From Streptomyces sp. TRM68416 (GTDB lineage: Bacteria; Actinomycetota; Actinomycetes; Streptomycetales; Streptomycetaceae): 64,000 bases of DNA. The notes under the pieces are model-generated. The model was not told the origin of the DNA and searched no databases. It was given only the letters and a program-made list of their open reading frames with translations. A program made the position numbers and the translations under genes. Positions 43,783 through 51,537 of this stretch are shown here, piece after piece (position 1 is the stretch's first letter; each line of letters opens with the position of its first letter). The stretch is taken from assembly GCF_014596915.1 (NCBI RefSeq), contig NZ_JACVWU010000031.1:36111-100110 (forward strand), read 5' to 3'.

Positions 43783-43802
43783 AGTGAACGCAAGCGTTCA
43801 CT
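43783..43802. promoter_or_regulatory. TetR operator 2 (20-bp perfect palindrome)
   Basis: AGTGAACGC-AA-GCGTTCACT repeats operator 1 with only the central two bases changed. It is centred 48 bp from operator 1 and 81 bp upstream of the TetR start, so the repressor should control both genes. Confidence 0.85.
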
Positions 43803-43895
43803 TAATTTGTTGTCGCGTGGCCTTCCCCCTTTCGCGGCCTCGCGATGTCCGTCCGTTCCCCGCACTTCCGCTTTCCCTGTTCGTTGGAGACGCCG

Positions 43896-44519
43896 ATGGT
43901 TACCTCGCGCTGGACGGCCGCCCCCGCTCAGGCGGCCTCGCCCCGCCGGCGGGGCGCCGTGCTCGAACGTGCGATCCTCGATGCCGCGCTGGAGCAGCTC
44001 AGTACGGTCGGCTGGAACGGCCTCACGATGGAGGGTGTCGCCGCCGGAGCCCAGACGGGCAAGGCCGCGGTCTATCGCCGCTGGCCGTCCAAGGAGGATC
44101 TCGTCGCCGACGCGCTGCGGGCCGGGCTGCCGCGCATGGATGCCGTGCCCGATCTGGGCAGCGTGCGCGAGGACCTGCTCGCGCTGTGCCGTCTGGCGCG
44201 TGATGCCATGTACTCCCGCCCCGGTATCGCGCTGCGCGCGGTCATTCACGAGTGCGATCAACTCCAGGCCGAGCGCTTCCACAGTGTGATCTTCGAAGGT
44301 GTCGTCGAGCCGACCCTGACACTGCTTCGCGAGGTCATAACCCGTGGAATCCAACGCGGCGAGGTGCGGCCCGATGCGGCGAACAGCTACGTCATCGATG
44401 CCATCCCGGCCATGATGATGTATCGCGCCAAGATGTGCGCGAGCGAATGGAACGACCAGGATCTGGCGGAAATGATCGACCAGCTGATGCTGCCGCTGCT
44501 CAGGCCGGGCGCGGACTGA
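43896..44519 (+). CDS. TetR-family repressor of the divergent MFS pump
   Basis: A 207-residue regulator. The HTH (about 20-65) reads LERAILDAALEQLSTVGWNG, LTMEGVAAGAQTGKAAVYRR and WPSKEDLVADALRAG, standard for the family. The C-terminal ligand domain has the TetR_C_16-like HECDQLQAERFHSVIFEGVV. The ATG at 43896 has GGAG 8 nt upstream; an upstream ATG (43845) would place part of the leader in the protein. Two identical palindromes in the gap are its likely operators. Confidence 0.9.
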   Translation: MVTSRWTAAPAQAASPRRRGAVLERAILDAALEQLSTVGWNGLTMEGVAAGAQTGKAAVYRRWPSKEDLVADALRAGLPRMDAVPDLGSVREDLLALCRLARDAMYSRPGIALRAVIHECDQLQAERFHSVIFEGVVEPTLTLLREVITRGIQRGEVRPDAANSYVIDAIPAMMMYRAKMCASEWNDQDLAEMIDQLMLPLLRPGAD

Positions 44520-44602
44520 CCGCGGGGTTCGGAAAGGCGTGGCGTCACTCGGGGAAACCGGGGTATCGCCGGGTGATCCGGGCGGCGTACGCTAAGGGCG
44601 CC

Positions 44603-45304
44603 ATGCCGTACGAACCACCTACTCACACCGTCGAGCGCTCTCTTCGCGCAACGACCGGAGCGAAGATCATTGCCGGTGTCGACGAGGTAGGGCGCGGCGC
44701 CTGGGCCGGCCCCGTCACCGTCTGTGCAGCGGTCACCGGACTGCGTCGGCCCCCCGATGGCCTCACCGACTCCAAACTGCTCACCGTCAAGCGTCGCAAC
44801 GAGCTTGCCCTGGAGCTGCAGAAGTGGGTGACGTCCTATGCCCTGGGGCATGCGTCCCCGGAGGAGATCGACGCCCTTGGGATGACGGCCGCGCTGCGGC
44901 TGGCTGCCGGGCGGGCTCTTGAGTCGTTGCCGGTCCGTCCCGAGGCGGTGATCCTCGACGGGAAGCACGACTACCTCGGCGCCCCCTGGCGGGTCCGCAC
45001 GGTGATCAAGGGGGACCAGTCGTGTGTGGCGGTGGCGGCGGCTTCGGTGATCGCCAAGGTTCAGCGCGACAAAATGATGGCCGAACTGGGTATCGACCAT
45101 GCAGACTTCGGTTTCGCGGACAATGCCGGGTATCCGTCGCCCGTGCACAAGGCCGCACTGGAGGAGCGGGGCCCCACCCCGTACCACCGATTGTCGTGGG
45201 CGTATCTTGATGCGCTGCCCCGGTGGCGGCATCTCAAGAAGGTCCGCAGCTGGGCGGAACGGAGTGTTCCGGAGATCGAGGGACAGCTCGGCTTCGATTT
45301 CTGA
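44603..45304 (+). CDS. rnhB: Ribonuclease HII
   Basis: A 233-residue nuclease that removes single ribonucleotides and RNA primers from DNA. The catalytic acids are in IIAGVDEVGRGAWAGPVTV (DE), AVILDGKHDYL and AKVQRDKMMAELG (D). AAASVIAKVQRD is a diagnostic block. The ATG at 44603 follows AAGGGCG. It stands 83 bp after the TetR gene on the same strand but is unrelated in function. Confidence 0.94.
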   Translation: MPYEPPTHTVERSLRATTGAKIIAGVDEVGRGAWAGPVTVCAAVTGLRRPPDGLTDSKLLTVKRRNELALELQKWVTSYALGHASPEEIDALGMTAALRLAAGRALESLPVRPEAVILDGKHDYLGAPWRVRTVIKGDQSCVAVAAASVIAKVQRDKMMAELGIDHADFGFADNAGYPSPVHKAALEERGPTPYHRLSWAYLDALPRWRHLKKVRSWAERSVPEIEGQLGFDF

Positions 45305-45372
45305 CCGTTCCGTTCGCACTCATGTGCCACCCGTTCACGTGAGCCGCACCAACGTTTGATAAATATCAGCCC

Positions 45373-46011
45373 ATGCCTCTCATTCCCGAGGAGCCTCAGA
45401 TTCACGAGAGTGCCCAGGGTCCCCGCGCCACGCCGGCCAGCGGCCGCACCGCGCCGACCCCCCGCCCCGTACCCGGACCCCGCCCCGCGGCTCCGCCCCG
45501 TCCTGGTCGCCCCGGGCCCCTGCGGCCCACGGCACCGGCGCAACGGACGCCCCGTGACGCGACTCCGGCCAAGCCCGGACCCGCCGGTCCGGCTGTCCCC
45601 GCCTCCGCTCCGGCCTCGGCGACTCCGCAGATCCAGTTGATCCCGGCCTCGGCCGAGGGTGCGCTCGATGCTGCCGAGGAAGCCGTCGACCTGCTGCTGG
45701 AGTCGGGCCGTGCCCCTGGCGACGTACTGGTGATCACTACCGGTGAGCAGCATCCGTGGGCCGCCCACGAGCTGTCCTTCGGCGAAGCCTCCTACTGGGC
45801 GCAGCACGACGCCGGTGACGACGTGTTCTACGCGGACGCCGCCGTCGCGGACCGTGCGGCCTCGCGTGCCGTGGTAGTGGTCGCCGTGAACGGTGGACCC
45901 GACACCACTGCGGCCGCAGCTCTGCCCCTGGCTCTCGGCCGGGCCGGCGCCCTGCTGATCGTCTGCGGTGACCCGCAGCAGATCAACTCGGTGCTGGGCG
46001 CGGGCGTCTGA
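45373..46011 (+). CDS. Proline-rich protein with a conserved C-terminal domain, unknown
   Basis: A 212-residue protein. The first 80 residues are almost only Pro/Ala/Gly/Arg and disordered. The C-terminal 125 residues form an alpha/beta domain: LDAAEEAVDLLLESGRAPGD, VLVITTGEQHPWAAHELSFG, AVVVVAVNGGPD and AGALLIVCGDPQQI. The pattern has a helicase-like or NTP-fold feel (GDPQQI resembles a helicase motif III), but Walker motifs are missing. I do not recognise a characterised family. Confidence 0.65.
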   Translation: MPLIPEEPQIHESAQGPRATPASGRTAPTPRPVPGPRPAAPPRPGRPGPLRPTAPAQRTPRDATPAKPGPAGPAVPASAPASATPQIQLIPASAEGALDAAEEAVDLLLESGRAPGDVLVITTGEQHPWAAHELSFGEASYWAQHDAGDDVFYADAAVADRAASRAVVVVAVNGGPDTTAAAALPLALGRAGALLIVCGDPQQINSVLGAGV

Positions 46012-46323
46012 GCCGTTTCCGGTTCGCCCGGGAGCGCAGGGGGAAGGCGCCGCTGCGGCGGCACCGCACGGTGGGGGTTTCCGCATGCGCGGGTGAGCGC
46101 TGAGGGCCTGTGCGCCCAGGCGCCCGGCCGCTTCGGCACGCCCTGTCGAGGTGTCGGCCGGTCGTTCTGCGCCGATGTATCGGCCGGTCGTCGTGGTGCA
46201 AGCCCGACGTGCGGGCTGGTCGCTGGGCGTGCGGACACGGTGGTTCGGTGGCGTCGTGCGGGAGACGGTCCTACCGATGGAGGAACGTTCCGTCGGAGGA
46301 CTGTCGGAACCATGACCGTGGAG
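46012..46323. other. Intergenic region, no gene seen
   Basis: A 312-bp gap between convergent genes. It has a short direct repeat TCGGCCGGTCGT (about 46151 and 46181) and a 10-bp palindrome GGAACGTTCC (about 46283). No coding signal or clear terminator was seen. Confidence 0.4.
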
Positions 46324-46950
46324 TCAGCGGGCGGCCGCCCGGCGCAGGATCTCCGAGGCGGCGCCACCCGTGCGCGGCAGGGGAGGCGGTGACTCGGAGG
46401 TGGCGAACGGCTCCGGCGCGGAATCCGCGTGGGGACGGCGTCCGCCCCGGCCCTCGCCGAGGACCTGCCAGCCGTCCCGTGTCAGCGTGATGTACGCACC
46501 ACAGCGCAGGCCGTGCAAGGTGCAGGCGTCACGCAGGCCCCACATCCACGCTCCGTCCTCCTGCGTCCAACGCGCGTCGCCGTCACGGCAGTAGAGCAGG
46601 ACGGCGGTGCGCACGGGCGTCCGCCGGCGCAGATCGTGCGGGATGACCCGGCGCAGCTGGGCGAGCAGGGCGTTGCGGAACATCCAGCCGTCGGCCGGAG
46701 CCGACCGGCGTGTGAACGAGGCGCTGGCCCGAAGCCGCTCGTCGGAGTCCAGGACGGCCACGACGGCCGTCTCCGGCTTGGGGTGGTGGCGCGCGTGCAG
46801 TCCGCTGACCACCTCGCGTGGATTGCGCAGCAGCGGGATCCCGGCAGCGGCCCACTCCGCGGGTTCGAGCATGCGGGCCAGAGGGGCGGCGGACAAGTCG
46901 GCAGAGGTCGACGTGGATGCCGCGGGTGACGGAGTGAATCCGAAGGTCAC
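46324..46950 (-). CDS. Conserved protein of unknown function
   Basis: About 208 residues. After a Ser/Thr/Ala-rich head, the core has HHPKPETAVVAVLDSDERLR, MFRNALLAQLRRVIPHDLRR, TAVLLYCRDGDARWTQEDGA and WMWGLRDACTLHGLRCGAYI, suggesting a compact alpha/beta domain. The C-terminus is a Pro/Ser tail. The GTG at 46950 is preceded by AGGGAGGACC. I do not recognise a family with a known function. Confidence 0.7.
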   Translation of the reverse strand: MTFGFTPSPAASTSTSADLSAAPLARMLEPAEWAAAGIPLLRNPREVVSGLHARHHPKPETAVVAVLDSDERLRASASFTRRSAPADGWMFRNALLAQLRRVIPHDLRRRTPVRTAVLLYCRDGDARWTQEDGAWMWGLRDACTLHGLRCGAYITLTRDGWQVLGEGRGGRRPHADSAPEPFATSESPPPLPRTGGAASEILRRAAAR

Positions 46951-47382
46951 GGTCCTCCCTTCGGCTACACGCCCACACTGCGGGCGGGGTCGGATTCGGG
47001 GGAGCGCACACCGCAACGGAGCCCTGCCGGACCACGGACAAGTCGCGCGGGGAGCGGAGTTCAATTCTTCCTGTCGAACTTGGTTGCGGCAACGAGCAAT
47101 TGGGGCCGCCGACCGGTATCTGGTGATCCGCGACTTATATCCCTACCCCGTGTGCCATCCTGCGATGCGTGGGGCAGCCGCGCTGGACGAGGAGCGCTCG
47201 AGGCCACTACCCAACTCTCCCTGAACAACGGCTGTCTGCGGCGGCACGAGCGGTCCGCGGCCAAGACAGCGCGCCATCGCAGTCCGCCATCGCTGTCCGC
47301 CATCGCAGTGAGCGGTGAGGGAGTGCGATGACGGTGCGCGACGACGGCGTGCGCTCGCGCGGTACCGGCCTGCGGCGCTCGA
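46951..47382. other. Intergenic region with 13-bp triplicate repeat
   Basis: A 432-bp gap. It has three tandem copies of CGCCATCGCAGTC or CGCCATCGCTGTC at about 47271-47309, and an unusually AT-rich patch near 47060-47150 that includes CAATT...AATTG flanks. The right end leads into the recQ 3' end. No gene seen. Confidence 0.45.
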
Positions 47383-49548
47383 TCAGCCCTGTACGGCCAG
47401 GACCAGAGGCAACACCCCCTGGGCGCCGGCCCGGCGGAGCATGCGGGCCGCGACCGCGAGGGTCCAGCCCGTCTCGGTGAAGTCGTCCACGAGGAGGACC
47501 GGGCCGTGCGCCCCCTCGAGGGCGGACACAAGTTCCGGCGGTACGGTCAGCGCCCCGTCGAGGGCCTTCAGCCGCTGTGCGCTGTTGCTCCGCGAGACCG
47601 GCGGGGTGTCGCCGGTGTACGTCACCGAGCCGAGCAGCGGCAGTCGGCCGATCTCGGCGATGTGTGCCCCCAGGGAGTCGATCAACCGGGGGCGGGTGCG
47701 TGAGGCGATGGTGACGACGCCCACGGGACGCGCCTGGGCGTCCGCCGCCCCCGAGGCCCAGCCGCCGGGTCCCTTGGCCCAGTCCACGAGGACGTCCACG
47801 ACAGCCTTGGCCACGTCGTCCGGCACGGGACCGTCCGGAGCCTGCGGCGCGAACATCGGCCGTAGCCGATTGCCCCAGCCGATGTCCGAGAGCCGGCCCA
47901 GGGCCCGTCCGGGAGCGGCCTGCTCGCCGGGCGGAATGCGGCCCTTGAGCTCGACACCGATCGCCGGAAGCCCCGTCGGCCACATGCGGCGCGGCTCCAC
48001 CTCGACGCCCGCCCGGCCCAGATCACTGCGTGCGGCGTCCAACGCCGCCGTGGACGTGTCCGCACCGAAGCGCGCGCCCGCGCAGTTGTCGCAGCGGCCG
48101 CAGGGCTTGGCGCCCTCGTCGTCCAGTTGGCGCTGCAGGAACTCCATGCGGCAGCCGGTCGTCGACGCGTACTCGCGCATCGCCTGCTGTTCGGCCTTGC
48201 GCTGGCGGGCCACCCAGTCGTAGCGCTCCGCCTCGTACGTCCACGGCTGCCCGGTGGCGATCCAGCCACCCTTGACCCGCTGGACGGCGCCGTCGACGTC
48301 GAGGACCTTGAGCATGGTCTCCAGGCGTGATCGGCGCAGCTCCACCAGCGGTTCCAGGGCGGGCAGCGACAAGGGCCTGTCCGCGCGCGAGAGGACGTCG
48401 AGCGTGCGGCGCACCAAGTCCTCGGAAGGGAAGGCGAGGGAGGCGAAGTACTGCCAGATCGCCTCGTCCTCCGGACCCGGGAGCAGGAGCACCTCGGCGT
48501 GCTCGACACCTCGTCCGGCACGGCCGACCTGCTGGTAGTAGGCGATGGGGGAGGAAGGGGAGCCCAGGTGGACGACGAAGCCGAGGTCGGGCTTGTCGAA
48601 GCCCATGCCGAGCGCGGACGTGGCGACCAGGGCCTTCACCCGGTTGGCGAGCAGGTCGTCCTCGGCCTGCTGCCGGTCGGCGTTCTCCGTCTTGCCCGTG
48701 TACGAGGAGACGGTGTGCCCCCGCTGCCGCAGGAAGGCGGTGACCTCCTCGGCGGCGGCCACGGTGAGCGTGTAGACGATCCCGGAACCCGGCAGTTCGT
48801 CGAGGTGATCGGCCAGCCACGCCATGCGGTGCGCGGCGTCCGGGAGCCGCAGCACGCCCAGGCTCAGGCTGTCCCGGTCCAGAGGGCCGCGCAGCACCAG
48901 GGCGTCGGACGTACCACCGGTGCCGAGCTGCTCGGCGACATCGGCGGTCACGCGCGCATTGGCGGTGGCGGTGGTCGCGAGCACCGGCACTCCCGGTGCC
49001 AGGTCGGCGAGCATGGTGCGCAGCCGCCGGTAGTCCGGGCGGAAGTCGTGGCCCCAGTCGGAGATGCAGTGGGCCTCGTCCACGACGAGGAGGCCGGTCG
49101 CGGCGGCGAGCTTGGGCAGGACCTGGTCGCGGAAGTCCGGGTTGTTCAGTCGTTCCGGGCTGACCAGCAGGACGTCGACCTGGCCCGCGGCGATTTCGTC
49201 CTGGACGGTGTCCCATTCCTCGGTGTTGGAGGAGTTGATGGTGCGCGCATGGATGCCGGCCCGGGCCGCGGCGTCGACCTGGTTGCGCATGAGCGCGAGG
49301 AGCGGGGAGACGATCACGGTCGGGCCGCTGCCCCGGGCCCGGAGCAGTGCCGTGGCCACGAAGTAGACCGCGGACTTGCCCCACCCCGTGCGCTGGACGA
49401 CCAGGGCCCGACGTCTGTCGGCGACCAGCGCCTCGATCGCCAGCCACTGGTCCTCGCGCAGTCGTGCCGCGCCGGTGGCGTCCCCGACGAGGCGGGCGAG
49501 GACCGTATCGGCAGCCGCCCGGAGTTCCGCGTTGTTCGTGTGCTCCAT
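47383..49548 (-). CDS. recQ: RecQ-family DNA helicase with C-terminal phosphoribosyltransferase-like domain
   Basis: About 721 residues. Motif I is VVQRTGWGKSAVYF, motif II with the RecQ signature is VVDEAHCISDWGHDFRPDYR, then SALGMGFDKPDLGFVVHLGS and QVGRAGRG. A zinc-binding RQC part has CRMEFLQRQLDDEGAKPCGR and CDNCAG. The C-terminal 180 residues end with GPVLLVDDFTETGWTLAVAA, a PRPP-binding-loop sequence of phosphoribosyltransferases (ComFC-like), which E. coli RecQ lacks. The chosen ATG (49548) has GGGA upstream; an ATG at 49557 is 9 bp earlier. It unwinds 3'-5' in recombination repair. Confidence 0.87.
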   Translation of the reverse strand: MEHTNNAELRAAADTVLARLVGDATGAARLREDQWLAIEALVADRRRALVVQRTGWGKSAVYFVATALLRARGSGPTVIVSPLLALMRNQVDAAARAGIHARTINSSNTEEWDTVQDEIAAGQVDVLLVSPERLNNPDFRDQVLPKLAAATGLLVVDEAHCISDWGHDFRPDYRRLRTMLADLAPGVPVLATTATANARVTADVAEQLGTGGTSDALVLRGPLDRDSLSLGVLRLPDAAHRMAWLADHLDELPGSGIVYTLTVAAAEEVTAFLRQRGHTVSSYTGKTENADRQQAEDDLLANRVKALVATSALGMGFDKPDLGFVVHLGSPSSPIAYYQQVGRAGRGVEHAEVLLLPGPEDEAIWQYFASLAFPSEDLVRRTLDVLSRADRPLSLPALEPLVELRRSRLETMLKVLDVDGAVQRVKGGWIATGQPWTYEAERYDWVARQRKAEQQAMREYASTTGCRMEFLQRQLDDEGAKPCGRCDNCAGARFGADTSTAALDAARSDLGRAGVEVEPRRMWPTGLPAIGVELKGRIPPGEQAAPGRALGRLSDIGWGNRLRPMFAPQAPDGPVPDDVAKAVVDVLVDWAKGPGGWASGAADAQARPVGVVTIASRTRPRLIDSLGAHIAEIGRLPLLGSVTYTGDTPPVSRSNSAQRLKALDGALTVPPELVSALEGAHGPVLLVDDFTETGWTLAVAARMLRRAGAQGVLPLVLAVQG

Positions 49549-49589
49549 GCGTCCCATACAACAGGAAGGCACCGACAATCCGAGCCTGC

Positions 49590-49626
49590 TGTGGATTTGA
49601 CGTGTCCCTGATTGGAGTTATCCACA
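49590..49626. promoter_or_regulatory. Pair of DnaA-box-like sequences between recQ and the DUF4192 gene
   Basis: TTATCCACA (49618-49626) is a perfect E. coli-type DnaA box, and TGTGGATTT (49590-49598, reverse complement AAATCCACA) is a one-to-two mismatch box on the other strand. They lie in the 118-bp gap between divergent genes. A role in DnaA-dependent control is inference. Confidence 0.4.
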
Positions 49627-49666
49627 GGGCAAAGCGGAATCTCGCAATTCGCGAGATCGTCTGCGC

Positions 49667-51259
49667 ATGACGAATCACGGCGAAACCGCTGGAAACCCCG
49701 AAAACAGTCACTTCATCCGCCACCACAAGCCCTTCGACCCCACCGACTCCCTCCCGCAGGACACCGACGCCGGGGCCGCCCACCGCACCGATCGCCTCGA
49801 GTGCAGTGCCTACGCGGGGCACGGCGCCCCACAGGTCACCCTGCGCACCCCCGCCGAACTGGCCGACGCGCTGCCCTACCTGCTCGGGTACCGCCCGGAG
49901 GACAGCATCGTGCTGGTCGCCCTCCACGACCGGGACGGGCGCGGACGCTTCGGAGGCCGGGCCCGGCTCGGCATCCCGACGAACCCGGAGGACTGGCCGC
50001 CCGCGGCCCGGCAGCTCGCCCACGGACTGGTGATCGGCAGCGAACGCCGAGGCGCCCGGCCCGAGCAGATGGTCGCCTACCTCTGCCAGGAACCGGCACC
50101 GGGCGAGACCGGCCGAGACGTCATGGAGCGGCTGCGGCCCCTGGCCCAGAAGCTGCGCACCGAGTGCGGACACCTCGACGTCCCGGTGATCGAGGCCCTG
50201 TGCATCTCGGACGGCCGCTTCTGGTCGTACTGCTGCGCCGACGAACGCTGCTGCCCACCGCAGGGCACCTCGATGGGCCTGCCCGGCACCTCCGTGCTGG
50301 CCGCAGCCGCCACCTACGCCGGTCTGCAGGTGCGCGGCACACTGCGGGAGCTGCGCGCCAGGCTGTTTCCCTGGGAGACCGCGGCCGCCCTGGAACAGGA
50401 AGTCGCCCTGGACACCGCCAGCATGTCCCTGGTCCCCAGGCTCCTCGACGGCGTCGGCCGCGGCGAAGTGGCCGCGGAAACCATGGAACTGGCGGCGCGG
50501 GTCATGAAGCGCCTCGCCGACGCACCCGCTCTCGCCGGCGCGCTCACGTCGGACCTCCGCGACGATGGACTCCTCACCCACGACGAAGCGGCCGCGCTGA
50601 TCCTCGGCCTGCAGGACCGCGCGACCCGCGATCGCGCCGCGGAGTGGATGGAGGGCGACGAGGCCGCACCTGCCCTCCGGCTCTGGCGGGCGTTGGCGCG
50701 CCGCTGCGTCGGCCCGTACGGCGAGCACGCCGCGGCGCCGCTCACCCTCGCCGGCTGGGTCGCCTGGTCCACGGGTGACGACCTGGAGGCCAGGGAGGCG
50801 CTCGCGATGGCACTCGGCGCGGATCCCGGCTACCTCTTCGCCCGCCTCCTGCACCAGGCCTGCAACGAGGGCCTGGACCCCGAGTCGATCCGCCGCTGCC
50901 TGCGCGCGGAACGCACGGGCCGTGCGGCAACGCCGACCGAGCCACTCGACGCCGTGCAGAGCAACCCTGATGCCGTGGCACCCGCCACCGCATCCACAGC
51001 ACCGTCGCAGACGTCCGGGCGGCAGGGCGAGCGTGCCCCGACACCGGCCGACGCCGCCGCGGGACCGGCCGCAGCAGAAGGACGGCGCAAGGCAACAAGG
51101 GTGCCGCGCCCACGCTCACCCAAGGCAGGCACGCACCCCCTGTCCGCGCGGCCTGCCCGGACACGTCCGCGCCCTTCGGGCAAAGACGTCGTGCGCCGCC
51201 GTGGCACCTGCCCCGGAGCGGCCCGCCCGGAGAGCACGGATACCCAGGGGGAGGAGTGA
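49667..51259 (+). CDS. DUF4192 domain-containing protein
   Basis: A 530-residue actinobacterial protein. The DUF4192 core (about 60-380) starts VTLRTPAELADALPYLLGYRPEDSIVLVAL, followed by CGHLDVPVIEALCISDGRFW, SYCCADERCCPPQGTSMGLP and, further on, LAGWVAWSTGDDLEAREALAMAL near a tetratricopeptide-like end. The C-terminal 110 residues are disordered and basic. The function is not known in any member I recall. It is divergent from recQ. Confidence 0.85.
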   Translation: MTNHGETAGNPENSHFIRHHKPFDPTDSLPQDTDAGAAHRTDRLECSAYAGHGAPQVTLRTPAELADALPYLLGYRPEDSIVLVALHDRDGRGRFGGRARLGIPTNPEDWPPAARQLAHGLVIGSERRGARPEQMVAYLCQEPAPGETGRDVMERLRPLAQKLRTECGHLDVPVIEALCISDGRFWSYCCADERCCPPQGTSMGLPGTSVLAAAATYAGLQVRGTLRELRARLFPWETAAALEQEVALDTASMSLVPRLLDGVGRGEVAAETMELAARVMKRLADAPALAGALTSDLRDDGLLTHDEAAALILGLQDRATRDRAAEWMEGDEAAPALRLWRALARRCVGPYGEHAAAPLTLAGWVAWSTGDDLEAREALAMALGADPGYLFARLLHQACNEGLDPESIRRCLRAERTGRAATPTEPLDAVQSNPDAVAPATASTAPSQTSGRQGERAPTPADAAAGPAAAEGRRKATRVPRPRSPKAGTHPLSARPARTRPRPSGKDVVRRRGTCPGAARPESTDTQGEE

Positions 51260-51537
51260 GCACCCGCACAGCACAGACCACGCGGTGCTGTCCGCTCGAC
51301 GGCGGTCGTCCGATGATCCACGGAGCACCGCGAACCGTGCTCGCGGCGGATTCGGGGAACCGCCGCCATTCGGTCGGGTTACCCGCTCTCGGGCGTGACC
51401 CGGAGGAGCGTCACCCCGTTCACCTGAGTGGCGGATCGCCTGGACCGGGCGTGCCGCCGCCCTGCCCAGGTACCTCCGGAACTCCCACCCGGCGCCGCAC
51501 ACGCCCGAGGCGCACAGCGCGCAGAGGAAGCCGCCCC
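51260..51537. other. Intergenic region before the debranching-like gene
   Basis: Nothing stood out in these 278 bp apart from AGAGGAAG, which serves as the ribosome site of the next gene. Confidence 0.4.

Noticed and set aside
46281..46295. GGAACGTTCC palindrome as a LexA box
   Set aside because: The LexA box needs a 4-bp spacer between GAAC and GTTC; this palindrome has none.
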